A stretch of 64,000 nucleotides of DNA from positions 372,001 through 436,000 of the forward strand of contig NZ_CP085636.1 in NCBI RefSeq assembly GCF_027571385.1, read 5' to 3'. Both the position numbers and the translations under genes were made by a program. This DNA is from Shewanella sp. MTB7. GTDB lineage: Bacteria; Pseudomonadota; Gammaproteobacteria; Enterobacterales; Shewanellaceae. Under the pieces are notes generated by a model. The model was not told the origin of the DNA. It did no database searches and was given only the letters and a program-made list of their open reading frames with translations. Shown here piece by piece: positions 55,140 to 64,000 of the stretch; positions within the stretch are counted from its first letter, which is position 1; every line of letters begins with the position of its first letter.

Positions 55140-55387
55140 AACATTCAGGTGTGAACGCGGCTGTGACCGTCCGTGACAAGGACGTCACGGCCGAGGTTAT
55201 AGGGACATATTCCACACCGTGTCACAGAAGTGTTTGCACTTAGGCCCACGGCAGGTGATTGGTAAACATGAAGCTATGGTATTCAGCAAACAAACCAAAC
55301 ACCAAACCAGTCCAATGAACCCAATCTAAAAAATATTTGAAACTTGTTATTCGACAAGTGTTTAGTCTTAGGCTGCGAAGAGAGTCG
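55140..55387. repeat. Repeat-derived spacer at the right end of the island
   Basis: GGTGTGAACGCGGCTGTGAC at 55149-55168 matches, inverted, the end of the repeat copies left and right of the IS (near 7098 and 8906). The remainder to trmH holds no gene; I see no attachment-site duplication with the left edge (45.2-45.4 kb) by eye. Confidence 0.5.
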
Positions 55388-56089
55388 TTAAGCTTCGATA
55401 GGATGATATGTGGGGGATCGCATTTTTTCCCACCATAAGTCATCCGCTAAAATTTGCCCTTCGTGATCGACCTGAGGATAGGGAATATTTTTGCGTTTGC
55501 AAGCCTTGGCGTAGATTGGGTGGCCTTGCTCAAAAAGCATTGTCTGGCAGTATGCTTCATCGAGTTTTCGCGTACCATACTGTCCCGCTGCTTGCCTTTG
55601 TCTTTGAGCTTCATACATCACGAGTGCTGAGGCGACCGAGACATTGAGTGACTGCACCATGCCGATCATGGGAATAATAATATGTTGATCGGCGGCAGCG
55701 ATCCCTTCAGGACTTACACCGTCATGTTCATTGCCTAAAATGATGGCGGTTGGACGGGTGTAATCAATGTCTCGAAAATCCACCGCGTTATCTGAGAATG
55801 TGGTCGCTAAGATCTGCATCCCTTGGGCGCGTAGTGCTTGCTGGGCATCATCCATATGATAGTGTTTGATTGTGTTGACCCATTGCTGGCTGCCAGAAGC
55901 GGTATTACCCGACACTCGCATCTCGATATCCGGCCAAACTGCATGAATTTGATGGATGCCAACGGCATCGGCGGTGCGGATAACTGCAGCGATATTATTG
56001 GTCTTATGGACTCGGTCTAAACAGAGAGTGAGATCGGGTTGGCGGTTATCTAGCATCTCATTGATGCGTGCAAAACGTTCTGGGCTCAT
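55388..56089 (-). CDS. trmH: tRNA (guanosine-18-2'-O)-methyltransferase TrmH
   Basis: 233 residues, usual length. SPOUT fold: an N-terminal helix with RQPDLTLCLDRVHKTNNIAAVIRTADAVG, then the knot motifs AIILGNEHDGVS and PMIGMVQSLNVSVASALVMYEA. Methylates G18 in tRNA. Conserved neighbour of spoT; in E. coli recG follows directly. Confidence 0.95.
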   Translation of the reverse strand: MSPERFARINEMLDNRQPDLTLCLDRVHKTNNIAAVIRTADAVGIHQIHAVWPDIEMRVSGNTASGSQQWVNTIKHYHMDDAQQALRAQGMQILATTFSDNAVDFRDIDYTRPTAIILGNEHDGVSPEGIAAADQHIIIPMIGMVQSLNVSVASALVMYEAQRQRQAAGQYGTRKLDEAYCQTMLFEQGHPIYAKACKRKNIPYPQVDHEGQILADDLWWEKMRSPTYHPIEA

Positions 56090-56116
56090 GGTTATTTCTG
56101 ATATGTTCTATTAAAT

Positions 56117-56140
56117 AACAAAAGGGCGCCGTAGCGCCCT
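56117..56140 (-). terminator. Terminator between ridA and trmH
   Basis: On the minus strand AGGGCGC and GCGCCCT pair with a 4-base loop, then TTTTGTTATTT. It lies 20 bases after ridA, so trmH probably has its own promoter or read-through. Confidence 0.8.
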
Positions 56141-56160
56141 AGTATGAAGGTGAGGAAGAG

Positions 56161-56544
56161 TTAAATCTCCATCACGCCATCCATCTCAACTAGAGAGTCT
56201 TTCGGCAGTTGCTTCACGCCAATTGCAGCGCGAGCTGGATAAGGTTGGCTAAAGTAGCGTCCCATGATCTCATTGACGGTGGCGAAGTTACTTAAATCTG
56301 TCATAAATATATTGAGTTTAACAATGTCACCGAGTGATCCACCTGCAGCTTCACACACCGCGATTAGGTTTTCAAAAACCTGAACAACCTGAGCGTCAAA
56401 CTCATCACTTACTATCTGCATATTCTCAGGGTTTAGCGGGATCTGACCAGAAAGATAGACTGTACTGCCAACTTTAACAGCTTGAGAATAGGTTCCGATC
56501 GCCTGTGGTGCTTTATCGGTTGCGATAATGATTTTTTCTGCCAT
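56161..56544 (-). CDS. ridA: RidA family 2-iminobutanoate/2-iminopropanoate deaminase
   Basis: 127 residues. [22 protein letters not shown] is the signature entry, and [24 protein letters not shown] carries the conserved substrate Arg (ARAAIGV) and the C-terminal Glu. Hydrolyses reactive enamines/imines from PLP enzymes. 37 bases after spoT. Confidence 0.94.
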   Translation of the reverse strand: MAEKIIIATDKAPQAIGTYSQAVKVGSTVYLSGQIPLNPENMQIVSDEFDAQVVQVFENLIAVCEAAGGSLGDIVKLNIFMTDLSNFATVNEIMGRYFSQPYPARAAIGVKQLPKDSLVEMDGVMEI

Positions 56545-56581
56545 AACGCTCTCTCTAATTTAGTGTTGAGTTTGTAAGTAG

Positions 56582-58690
56582 TTACCTGTTTCTCGAGGTG
56601 CGAAGTACTTCAGGAAGCACCCTGATACGTCGCATCACGTTGGCTAAATGAACTCTATCTGTGACGGAAATGCGTAAATTGATTAAGAAAACTCTACCGT
56701 CACGCTCTTCTGTGCTCAGGTTGTGAATATTTGCGCCTCCGGCGGCGACAATAGAGGTGATTTTTGCCAGTGCGCCTTGGTGGTTGACGATTTCTACGCG
56801 TAAATTAGCTTGGAATTCGGCACCTTCAGTGTTGTCCCACTGCACTGGAATATACTTGTCTGGTTCACCTTGATACCCACGGATATTGGCACAGCTTTCC
56901 ATGTGAACGACTAAGCCTTTACCTGGACTCACATGGGCAATGACGGCATCTCCGGGGATAGGGCGACAACAGTTGGCGAATGTGACCAACATACCTTCAG
57001 CGCCACGGATCGGCATCATGTTGGACTCTTTGTGCTCATGTGGGATCTGCGCTTGATCGCCTTTAAGACGCTGGGCGATCACTATGCTCATGGCATTACC
57101 TAAGCCGATGTCGATGAGGAGTTCATCAAGGGTATTATGTTTTGTTTCACTGACGACTTTGTCTATTCGCTCTGCTGGGATCATGTCTAATTTGGTTTCA
57201 CCCAATGCATGATTAAGTAGGCGTTTACCTAAGATCACCGCGTCTTCTTCTTTAAGACTTTTCAGCAGTTGACGTATTTTAGCTCGCGCCTTACCTGTGA
57301 CGACAAAGTTCAACCAGGCCGCATTAGGACGAGCACCTTTAGCGGTCATGATCTCGACGGTTTGACCTGAAATTAAAGGTTGACTGAGTGGGTATGCCTG
57401 ACGATTAACTCGAGCACCAACACAGGTATTACCTACATCTGTATGCACTGCGTAAGCAAAATCGACCGGCGTGGCGCCAACCGGAAGCTCTAAGATGCGA
57501 CCTTCAGGGGTGAAAACGTAAATCTCTTCTGGGAAAAGTTCAGTTTTAAAGTTTTCAACAAACTCAAATGAGGTGCTGGCACTTTGTTGCAGTTCGAGCA
57601 GGCTCTGCATCCACTTGCGTGCACGAACTTGTGTGGTGGTGCCTTGTTCTGTAGAGCTGTCTTTCTTGTAAACCCAGTGTGCTGCCACGCCTTTATCAGC
57701 CATTTGGTCCATATCTTCAGTACGGATTTGAATCTCAACGGGGACCCCGTGTGGACCAAACAATGAAGTATGCAGTGACTGATAGCCGTTGGCTTTTGGG
57801 ATGGCGATGTAATCTTTAAATCGGCCTGGGCGTGGTTTATATAAACCGTGCATGGCGCCCATTACGCGATAACAGGTATCGATGGAATCAACAATGACGC
57901 GGAAGGCGTAGATATCCATCACTTCTTGAAATTGGAGCTCTTTACTGCGCATCTTATTATAGATGGAGTAGAGGTTTTTCTCTCGGCCCTTAACGGTGCC
58001 AGGGATCTTAGTGTCTTCGAGACGAGTATGAACTGCGGCCTCGATACTTTGAATCAATTCTTTGCGATTACCTCGAGCAGCTTTAACGACTTCTTTAAGT
58101 ACACGATAACGCATTGGATAATAGGCTTGAAAACCAAGGTCTTCCAGTTCAATCTTGATATTGTGAATACCAAGACGGTTAGCTATAGGAGCATAAATTT
58201 CGAGGGTTTCCCGCGCAATACGTCGACGCTTGTCTGGCCTTAAAGCCCCAAGGGTGCGCATATTGTGGGTACGATCGGCTAATTTGATAAGAATAACTCG
58301 GATATCTTGAGTCATCGCCATCATCATTTTACGGAAGTTTTCAGCCTGAGCTTCTTTCTTGTCGCGAAATTTTAACTTATCGAGTTTTGAGACGCCTTCG
58401 ACCAATTCGGCGATTGATTCACTGAACAATTCAGCAAGTTCATCTTTGGTTACCGAGGTGTCTTCAATAGTGTCGTGCAGGAGAGCAGCCATAAGCGTCT
58501 CATGATCGAGACGCATATCGGCCAGGATGCGGGCGACCGCAACCGGGTGTGTGATATAAGGTTCACCACTTGTGCGCATTTGACCTTCATGGGCATCACG
58601 CGCCACTTGGTAGGCCTGCTTGAGTAATTCTACCTGATCGGGTTCTAAATACCCCGATGCAGACTCTTTGAGACCTTCAAACAGATACAA
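56582..58690 (-). CDS. spoT: Bifunctional (p)ppGpp synthetase/hydrolase SpoT
   Basis: 702 residues. Hydrolase HD domain: YITHPVAVARILADMRLD, AALLHDTIEDTSV. Synthetase: RVIVDSIDTCYRVMGAMH, then KPRPGRFKDYIAIPKANGYQSLHTS. TGS domain at about 390-450 (YVFTPEGRILELP), a zinc-finger-like CCRPIPGDAVI and a C-terminal ACT domain. Full length with both active sites present. Confidence 0.96.
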   Translation of the reverse strand: MYLFEGLKESASGYLEPDQVELLKQAYQVARDAHEGQMRTSGEPYITHPVAVARILADMRLDHETLMAALLHDTIEDTSVTKDELAELFSESIAELVEGVSKLDKLKFRDKKEAQAENFRKMMMAMTQDIRVILIKLADRTHNMRTLGALRPDKRRRIARETLEIYAPIANRLGIHNIKIELEDLGFQAYYPMRYRVLKEVVKAARGNRKELIQSIEAAVHTRLEDTKIPGTVKGREKNLYSIYNKMRSKELQFQEVMDIYAFRVIVDSIDTCYRVMGAMHGLYKPRPGRFKDYIAIPKANGYQSLHTSLFGPHGVPVEIQIRTEDMDQMADKGVAAHWVYKKDSSTEQGTTTQVRARKWMQSLLELQQSASTSFEFVENFKTELFPEEIYVFTPEGRILELPVGATPVDFAYAVHTDVGNTCVGARVNRQAYPLSQPLISGQTVEIMTAKGARPNAAWLNFVVTGKARAKIRQLLKSLKEEDAVILGKRLLNHALGETKLDMIPAERIDKVVSETKHNTLDELLIDIGLGNAMSIVIAQRLKGDQAQIPHEHKESNMMPIRGAEGMLVTFANCCRPIPGDAVIAHVSPGKGLVVHMESCANIRGYQGEPDKYIPVQWDNTEGAEFQANLRVEIVNHQGALAKITSIVAAGGANIHNLSTEERDGRVFLINLRISVTDRVHLANVMRRIRVLPEVLRTSRNR

Positions 58691-58703
58691 GTGGAAACAC
58701 TCC

Positions 58704-58988
58704 TTATATTATATTGTTGCGACCTTCGGCAATCGCAGCAACAGCAGCTATTTCAGCAGCCTCACGTTCACGAACAGTTTGGCGCTCATCGGCGTCCAAA
58801 GTATCTGCTGTGACTAGACCAAGTTCGATTTCGCGTAAAGCGATAACCGTTGGCTTGTCGTTCTCTTCCTCAACCATAGGGTCTTTACCCTGCACGGCGA
58901 TTTGGCGAGCACGACGCGCTGCAACCAGGATCATATCAAAACGGTTGCCGATTTTATTTACGGCGTCTTCTACGGTTACGCGAGCCAT
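58704..58988 (-). CDS. rpoZ: RNA polymerase omega subunit
   Basis: 94 residues from the ATG at 58988 ([21 protein letters not shown]); the frame continues upstream but this is the family start. [13 protein letters not shown] and [11 protein letters not shown] follow the family. 13 bases before spoT. Confidence 0.95.
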   Translation of the reverse strand: MARVTVEDAVNKIGNRFDMILVAARRARQIAVQGKDPMVEEENDKPTVIALREIELGLVTADTLDADERQTVREREAAEIAAVAAIAEGRNNII

Positions 58989-59043
58989 GTGTGGAACTCC
59001 AGTGTTAGGATGAAAAATGACGCAAAATTGTACACTAAGGCAG

Positions 59044-59667
59044 CTATTCTGCCAATAGATCTTTAAGCATATCATTTTGAGTATGAATTTGACCAGCGCC
59101 AGTTAAGCGCTGACTGCGAATTATAGCGAGAAAGTCGCCAAGTGCAGTATCAAAATCATCGTTAATAATGATGAAATCATACTCAGCATAATGAGATATC
59201 TCAGATGTTGCCTGAGCCATGCGGGAAGCGATCACTTCTTTACTGTCTTGACCACGGCCTGTTAAGCGCTTTTCTAGCTCGGCTTTCGATGGTGGTAAAA
59301 TAAAAATACCAACCGCTTCAGGCATCACTTCTTTTACTTGTTGAGCGCCTTGCCAGTCGATATCGAGAAATACATCGATACCTTGGTGTAGGGTCTGCTC
59401 TATCACTTTGCGCGAGGTACCGTAGTAATTACCGAATACTTCAGCCCATTCGAAGAAGGCATTTTCGGCGATTAATGCCTTAAACTCTTCGGTTGTGACG
59501 AAATGGTAATGCTGACCATCAACTTCGCCCGGACGCGGTTTGCGGGTGGTATGTGAAACCGATACTTGCTTATCTGTTGGCTTGTCTTTAAGCAGATCAG
59601 ATATGAGTGAAGATTTACCCGCACCGCTTGGCGCAGATACGATAAATAGATTTCCGCGTACGGTCAT
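59044..59667 (-). CDS. gmk: Guanylate kinase
   Basis: 207 residues. P-loop [12 protein letters not shown], then [18 protein letters not shown] and [12 protein letters not shown] (GMP binding), [16 protein letters not shown] to GDP. First gene of the gmk-rpoZ-spoT-ridA-trmH set. Confidence 0.96.
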   Translation of the reverse strand: MTVRGNLFIVSAPSGAGKSSLISDLLKDKPTDKQVSVSHTTRKPRPGEVDGQHYHFVTTEEFKALIAENAFFEWAEVFGNYYGTSRKVIEQTLHQGIDVFLDIDWQGAQQVKEVMPEAVGIFILPPSKAELEKRLTGRGQDSKEVIASRMAQATSEISHYAEYDFIIINDDFDTALGDFLAIIRSQRLTGAGQIHTQNDMLKDLLAE

Positions 59668-59700
59668 TTGCTAAGTATCCAAAAAGATTAAAACGAAGGT

Positions 59701-59728
59701 GGCTCCCAATATATATGTAGAGGGAGCC
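59701..59728. other. Hairpin upstream of gmk
   Basis: GGCTCCC (59701-59707) and GGGAGCC (59722-59728), 14-base loop. No T run, so it may be a leader structure of gmk or a repeat. Confidence 0.4.
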
Positions 59729-59836
59729 GTTCATTATACAAGCCAGCTCCCCATTGGCGCTAGTGTCAGTTGTGCTATTTTCGGCTTTGTGGGCATCTTT
59801 AGTGCTATTTATTGGTGTCTGTAGAGAGGATTTGTC

Positions 59837-59914
59837 ATGCTGGGACTGACTTTGGCGGGTAAATTAGTTAGTCTGTTGGCGGCTGAAACTTATCTTCTGC
59901 TAAGGTTTGATTGA
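59837..59914 (+). CDS. Possible 25-aa hydrophobic peptide
   Basis: MLGLTLAGKLVSLLAAETYL and then LLRFD, with AGAGGA seven bases upstream of the ATG. It precedes the membrane protein gene by 38 bases. Could be a leader peptide or chance. Confidence 0.3.
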   Translation: MLGLTLAGKLVSLLAAETYLLLRFD

Positions 59915-59952
59915 GCCTTTCTCCTTGAACTTACTTTTAGGTATTTAATTTA

Positions 59953-61014
59953 ATGCAGTATAAATCTCTTTTTTGTGTGAGGGGACGAGATAATTGGCTG
60001 AGGTTTTCGGTCATAAGTGGCTCGCTTTATCTGGTTTTACTATTGGGTTTTGTGTTGATTGGCGCTGGCGGAGGAACTCTGTTTCTAGCCTTGTTACTTG
60101 CACCTATTCTTGGTTTGAGTACGTTAAGGAGAACACATGATATTGAGCGACAATCTTGGTTTGTAGCGCTAGGTCTGTTTCCTTTTATGCTTTTTTCGCT
60201 CTCTTTAGCTAACGAAAGCGTTATGGTTTCATTGATCAGTATCGTTATTGGGGGGGGATTCACGCTCTTTTTGGCGCTGCAACAATCGCCACAGCGCGCA
60301 ATATTTTATTATCAAGGCTACTTTGGCCCACTGGCTTCACCACAAAAAGCTCGACGCTATTCTAGGGTCGAGCCTACGTTAGATGGCTCAGTTCCAGAAG
60401 CTGAAGAAGTGAGGACTTATGATGAGGATCGTACCACGTCATCCCATCAGAACACGGGATTAAGTCGAGACTCTGATGAGGGAATGACCTTTACACTCTG
60501 GCTTATTTGGGCCAAGCGAAATCAGAAATTGCTATTAGGACTTGTGGGCAGCTGTTTATTCTTGATGCTGTTTAGTGGCCTCTGGTCAATATTGGCCTCA
60601 TCTGAAGATGCCCCTGAGCTGACGCCAATTGAGCAAGTACCTCAAAACCCGGTTGAACGTAGTGAGGTCAGGTTGCCCGATGGCTTTAGCTTAGTGTTAG
60701 AAGAGGACCTACTCATCATGCGCTGGCTTGGTGAAGCCGACGCCCCTGGTGTTATCTGGTCACTAGCAACGGCAAAGGGTGATAATAGCTGCGCGGAATT
60801 GGTGTTTAATAATGGCAGTCAGTATCGGCCTGTATCCGTTGCGCTTATGGCTGATACGAGTATTGAGGCGCGCTTTACGCCACTCGATACAGCAGAAATT
60901 ATTAACGATATAGCCCTTAGAGGCAGTCTGAAACTGTGTGGTTATAATTTTAGTTTAAAAGGCAGTCAGTCTGCATTAGCAAAAAGTGGGGCATTTGTGC
61001 CCTATTTAACTTGA
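59953..61014 (+). CDS. Membrane protein with DUF805-like N-terminus
   Basis: 353 residues. RGRDNWLRFSVISGSLYLVLL and LRRTHDIERQSWFVALGLFPF are like the RINRxxFW and RRLHDIGxSGW features of DUF805, with membrane spans at about 18-50, 70-110. A polar linker (130-180), another span at about 190-212 (KLLLGLVGSCLFLMLFSGLW), then a C-terminal domain outside the membrane (about 240-345). Function unknown. Confidence 0.6.
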   Translation: MQYKSLFCVRGRDNWLRFSVISGSLYLVLLLGFVLIGAGGGTLFLALLLAPILGLSTLRRTHDIERQSWFVALGLFPFMLFSLSLANESVMVSLISIVIGGGFTLFLALQQSPQRAIFYYQGYFGPLASPQKARRYSRVEPTLDGSVPEAEEVRTYDEDRTTSSHQNTGLSRDSDEGMTFTLWLIWAKRNQKLLLGLVGSCLFLMLFSGLWSILASSEDAPELTPIEQVPQNPVERSEVRLPDGFSLVLEEDLLIMRWLGEADAPGVIWSLATAKGDNSCAELVFNNGSQYRPVSVALMADTSIEARFTPLDTAEIINDIALRGSLKLCGYNFSLKGSQSALAKSGAFVPYLT

Positions 61015-61104
61015 ACTGGATAAAGGCAGGTTTTCTCTTTAGACTGCACGGCTCTATGCGAGTCGCAGTCATATTTTGACTGAAATACCAGATGATTACA
61101 GCTA

Positions 61105-62061
61105 ATGACTATAAATATCAAAGATGAAGTTCTGACTTTAGTGATTATGGCCGCAGGCCTAGGTAGCCGTTTTGGAGGGGATAAACAATTAGCAGGTTTT
61201 GGCTCCAATGGCGAAACCATGCTGGAGTTATCCATTCTATCCGCTAGCCGAGCGGGCTTTTCTAGCGTTGTGTTAGTCATAAGGCCTGAATTAGAGGATG
61301 CGTTGCAAGCTATCTTTTCTGTGAGGTTAGCAAGCAAGCTTCCGTCAGACTTTAGCTATGACTTTTGCTATCAGGCGATGGATGATCTTCCACAAGTTGC
61401 ATTAGCGGCTCTATCTGATTTTAGCCATAGGGTAAAACCTTGGGGGACAGCGCATGCACTCTGGTGCGCACGGGATAAAGTTAAAGGTAAAATGGCGGTG
61501 ATAAACGCCGATGATTACTATGGTGATAGCGCTTTTGAACTACTTTTTTCCGGTTTAAATGAATTTAAAACCGATTGGATGTTAGTGGCTTATCCTTTGT
61601 CATTGACGCTGTCTGAACATGGCGGTGTCAATCGCGGTGTTTGTTTGGTTGAAGATGGGCAACTGCAGAGTGTTGCCGAGTGGACGGATATTCGACAGAA
61701 GGCTGCTGGTTTAGTGGGAAGCTGTAAGGGAAAAGAAGGTATGTTGTCACCTTCGGTTCCTGTGTCTATGACCTGCTGGGGCTTTACCCCAGATATATTT
61801 TTGGCCATTGAAGCTGAGTTAATTCATTTTATTGTCGCCCATGGTCAGGAAGCCAAATCTGAGTGTTTTCTCCCGGATGTGGTTCAGCATAGTATGGTTA
61901 AGGTGATCTCTGAGAATCATGGGCTAAGTCAAAAATGCATTAGAGTGAAAACAGCTCAGGAATCTTGGTTTGGTGTGACCTATCCTCAGGATGCTGAGAG
62001 GGTAAAACTGAAGCTTTCAAAGCTCGTATACAACAAGCGTAATGGAGTTATTAGTGATTGA
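61105..62061 (+). CDS. Nucleotidyltransferase family protein (sugar-1-phosphate type)
   Basis: 318 residues. LVIMAAGLGSRFGGDKQLAGFG is the nucleotide-binding signature of the NTP_transferase family. GTAHALWCA and MAVINADDYYG (metal-binding Asp pair) follow. With the kinase gene overlapping by 20 bases it should make an NDP-sugar from a sugar 1-phosphate. Confidence 0.8.
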   Translation: MTINIKDEVLTLVIMAAGLGSRFGGDKQLAGFGSNGETMLELSILSASRAGFSSVVLVIRPELEDALQAIFSVRLASKLPSDFSYDFCYQAMDDLPQVALAALSDFSHRVKPWGTAHALWCARDKVKGKMAVINADDYYGDSAFELLFSGLNEFKTDWMLVAYPLSLTLSEHGGVNRGVCLVEDGQLQSVAEWTDIRQKAAGLVGSCKGKEGMLSPSVPVSMTCWGFTPDIFLAIEAELIHFIVAHGQEAKSECFLPDVVQHSMVKVISENHGLSQKCIRVKTAQESWFGVTYPQDAERVKLKLSKLVYNKRNGVISD

Positions 62062-63121
62062 TCTTGTTAGGCAGCTAGTCCTGCCACGTTTTGGCATTCC
62101 AACTTTGGATGCAAGTGTGTCTCCACTAGGAAATGGTCACATTAATGAAACTTTTCTGGTTCGCTGGGGCTCGGGCGAACTGGTACTACAGAAAATAAAT
62201 ACTGATGTGTTCAAGACACCCAATGCGCTAGTTGAAAACGCTGACAAGATAGCAGTTCATCTTGCCGAAAAGCACGCTAATGATGAATATAAATTAAAAG
62301 TTGTTGGTCCACTACGCACTCATGATAAGCAGCTTGCGCTTGATCTTGGTGAACAAGGTTTTTGGCGGGCAATTAACTACCTTCCCCATAGTCATAGCAT
62401 TGAAGTGGTGACTAATGAGGAGGAGGCATTTGCGGCCGCTAAGGCATTTGGCCATTTCTCGTTAGCATTGAGCGACCTCGACGCTACAGGGCTTGAGGAT
62501 GTTATCCCACAATTTCATCATCTCCCAGGTCGTATGACTCAACTAGAGCAGGCCGTTGCCCAAGATAAGCTGCATCGATTAGAGGGGTGTCGTGATTGGG
62601 TTGAACTGGTTTTTTCACAACAGTCTCTGTTACAGGAGCTAGCTGAGATCTCCGTTAAGCTGCCTTTAAGAACTTGCCATAACGACACTAAAATTAACAA
62701 TATGTTGTACGACAAGCGCGATATGAGTAGCTTGGCGATTATTGATCTTGATACCTGCATGAAAGGTTACCTGATGTACGATTTTGGTGACATGGTGCGA
62801 ACCTTTACTTCACCGGAGGAGGAGGACTCTAAGGCATTGGATAACGTCCATGTGCGTGAGTCTATCTTTGCTGCTATCTGTCGTGGATATTTGAGCGAAC
62901 TCGGTGCTGTACTGGGTGAAGATGAGAAGAGAAGCCTATGGTTAGGTGCTCGGGTTATCTGCTTGATGATTGGGGTTCGCTTTTTAACCGATCACCTCAA
63001 TGGCGACGTTTATTTTCATGTTCACCATGAAAATCATAATCTAGAACGGGCAGCGAATCAGTTCACCTTGTATCAAAGTTTGTTGGCGCAAGAACAAGAA
63101 TTAATTAAGTATTTTAACTAA
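62042..63121 (+). CDS. NahK-like sugar 1-kinase (APH fold)
   Basis: 359 residues. LGNGHINETFLVRWGSGELVLQKINTDVFKTPNAL matches the GxGHINxTYxV...LQRINTxVF signature of N-acetylhexosamine 1-kinase relatives. CHNDTKINNML is the catalytic loop (HND), IIDLDTCMKGYLMYDFGDMVR the metal-binding DLD. It probably phosphorylates a sugar at C1 for the nucleotidyltransferase encoded just before. Sugar not known. Confidence 0.78.
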   Translation: MELLVIDLVRQLVLPRFGIPTLDASVSPLGNGHINETFLVRWGSGELVLQKINTDVFKTPNALVENADKIAVHLAEKHANDEYKLKVVGPLRTHDKQLALDLGEQGFWRAINYLPHSHSIEVVTNEEEAFAAAKAFGHFSLALSDLDATGLEDVIPQFHHLPGRMTQLEQAVAQDKLHRLEGCRDWVELVFSQQSLLQELAEISVKLPLRTCHNDTKINNMLYDKRDMSSLAIIDLDTCMKGYLMYDFGDMVRTFTSPEEEDSKALDNVHVRESIFAAICRGYLSELGAVLGEDEKRSLWLGARVICLMIGVRFLTDHLNGDVYFHVHHENHNLERAANQFTLYQSLLAQEQELIKYFN

Positions 63122-63147
63122 CTTATTGGCTCTTTAGGGCTGATAGG

Positions 63148-63840
63148 TTAATCGTCATAGGGACGAAGCAGTTGTGCTTCGCCTATTTTTTTATAACTAC
63201 TTGGTTTTTCAATTTGTTGGACTAAAAAATTATGTCGAAGGGCTGGTTTTAGCAAATGCTCGAATATATTGACCTGATGATTGTGGGGATCTAACCAGGC
63301 ATCTTGAATTGCACTTGACTGCGGCAGTATAAGTGGACTGGCTTTGCTGTGAAACTCTTCCATGTCTGGATGAGGAGGGTTAGTGATTATGGAGCAAGAA
63401 ACTTTATATTCCCCGGTTTTAGGATGATGCCACTCCTGAAATAAGCCTCCTAAGCTGATAGCTGAATCTTGGGCAATAAAGTCGTAATATTCTACTGAGC
63501 GGCCTCGTTTTTCTGTCTCACCGAAACCTTTCGCTAAAATAATACAGCGATGTTCACGGAAGGGGAGATAACTGGCTGAACCTATCTGGTTAAGCTTGTC
63601 ATAACGAGTATTGAATGAAGTGTATTTGCTGGGCTTAAATCCTTCATAGCTGATCTCTTGTAATAGCCACCAGATTGCAGGTTGCAGTCTTCTTACGCCA
63701 TCTTGTTCCCTGACTATGCTGATCTCGTTGGTGGGCATTTTAAAGCGATTGAAGTTCATTTCATTAGGATTAGAAACGCCTAAATCCTGCATTAATGTAC
63801 GCATAAAAAGATCGTCTATCATGTTGAGGCGACCGCACAT
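63148..63840 (-). CDS. SRAP/HMCES family DNA-protein crosslink peptidase-like protein
   Basis: 230 residues from the ATG at 63840, chosen so that catalytic Cys2 (MCGRLN) becomes N-terminal as the family requires; GGAG is upstream. Then MPTNEISIVRE, RCIILAKGFGETEKRG (Glu kept, family reads GFYEW), and IITNPPHPDMEEFHSKASPLILP with the His of the HxRMPxIL motif. Such proteins cover abasic sites in single-stranded DNA. Confidence 0.88.
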   Translation of the reverse strand: MCGRLNMIDDLFMRTLMQDLGVSNPNEMNFNRFKMPTNEISIVREQDGVRRLQPAIWWLLQEISYEGFKPSKYTSFNTRYDKLNQIGSASYLPFREHRCIILAKGFGETEKRGRSVEYYDFIAQDSAISLGGLFQEWHHPKTGEYKVSCSIITNPPHPDMEEFHSKASPLILPQSSAIQDAWLDPHNHQVNIFEHLLKPALRHNFLVQQIEKPSSYKKIGEAQLLRPYDD

Positions 63841-63915
63841 ATAAAATTTCTCCAGCCTAATCTGGTGTTGATCATAACTGTCTATGTAGGGATGCATCAA
63901 CTTTTATTAAAAGGA

Positions 63916-64000
63916 CTAGAACAGAAGAGAGAAAATTGATCCAAACACCCCAGCAATACTTTCACCGGCGATACAACCCGCTGCAATAGCGAGTAAAAAA
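63916..64000 (-). CDS. OPT-like transporter, C-terminal end (gene continues beyond window)
   Basis: The last 27 codons on the minus strand read FLLAIAAGCIAGESIAGVFG and end in TAG at 63916. The AAGLIAGE-like helix resembles the end of oligopeptide transporter (OPT) family proteins. Confidence 0.5.
   Translation of the reverse strand, partial: FLLAIAAGCIAGESIAGVFGSIFSLLF

Overview
The window looks like a chromosomal segment of a marine gammaproteobacterium, most probably Shewanella. The reasons are gene content (a UrdA-type flavin reductase, an aryl-polyene pigment cluster, DUF2959, DUF3014 and DUF2541 proteins), the gmk-rpoZ-spoT-ridA-trmH order, moderate G+C, and several families of short intergenic repeats. 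No database search was run; genus and family calls rest on recognised motifs.

Layout. 1-2501: the 3' end of an aromatic amino acid/histidine ammonia-lyase gene, then urdA (urocanate reductase), a likely histidine-to-urocanate-to-imidazolepropionate respiratory pair. 2613-6771: MFS exporter, GNAT acetyltransferase, a divergent MocR-type regulator that has lost its PLP lysine, and a DUF2541 secreted protein. 6850-9590: a repeat-rich stretch with one IS3-family element (7275-8491). 9591-11994: a NapH-like polyferredoxin, a DUF2959 lipoprotein and a small membrane protein. 12093-15968: yihY, prolyl aminopeptidase, a small exported protein, dtd and a YiiD-type thioesterase; the 5' end of the peptidase gene is tandemly duplicated. 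16393-18487: an MTA/SAH nucleosidase-like enzyme and a NupC-type nucleoside transporter. 18613-35704: an 18-gene, head-to-tail, mostly overlapping operon for an aryl polyene (two ACPs, ketosynthases, ketoreductase, two dehydratases, adenylate-forming ligase, ammonia-lyase, acyltransferases, MMPL/LolA export, halogenase-like FAD enzyme). A MITE-like element sits directly upstream of it. 36292-45174: DUF3014, recG, a DesKR-like two-component pair with a TPR-like protein, a Na+/Ca2+ antiporter and an acyl-CoA synthetase. 55388-59667: trmH, ridA, spoT, rpoZ, gmk. 59953-64000: a membrane protein, a nucleotidyltransferase plus NahK-like sugar kinase pair, an SRAP/HMCES protein, and the end of an OPT-like transporter.

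The most interesting part is the island at about 45.4-55.3 kb, between the acyl-CoA synthetase gene and trmH. On the minus strand it carries a broken AbiV-like (HEPN) gene, a ThsB-like TIR protein, an unknown 163-residue protein and a TIR/zinc-ribbon/transmembrane protein. Next, also minus, comes a phage-style thymidine hypermodification set: a thymidylate-synthase homologue, a P-loop deoxynucleotide kinase and a helix-hairpin-helix hypermodification protein. Divergent from that set is a three-gene operon: a second ThsB-like TIR, an Nmad2 (nucleotide modification associated domain 2) protein and a large TIR-SLOG protein. Four TIR proteins interleaved with base-modification genes suggest a compound anti-phage system, with Thoeris-like NAD-derived signalling coupled to modified DNA or nucleotides. 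That link is inference; the domain calls are from visible motifs.
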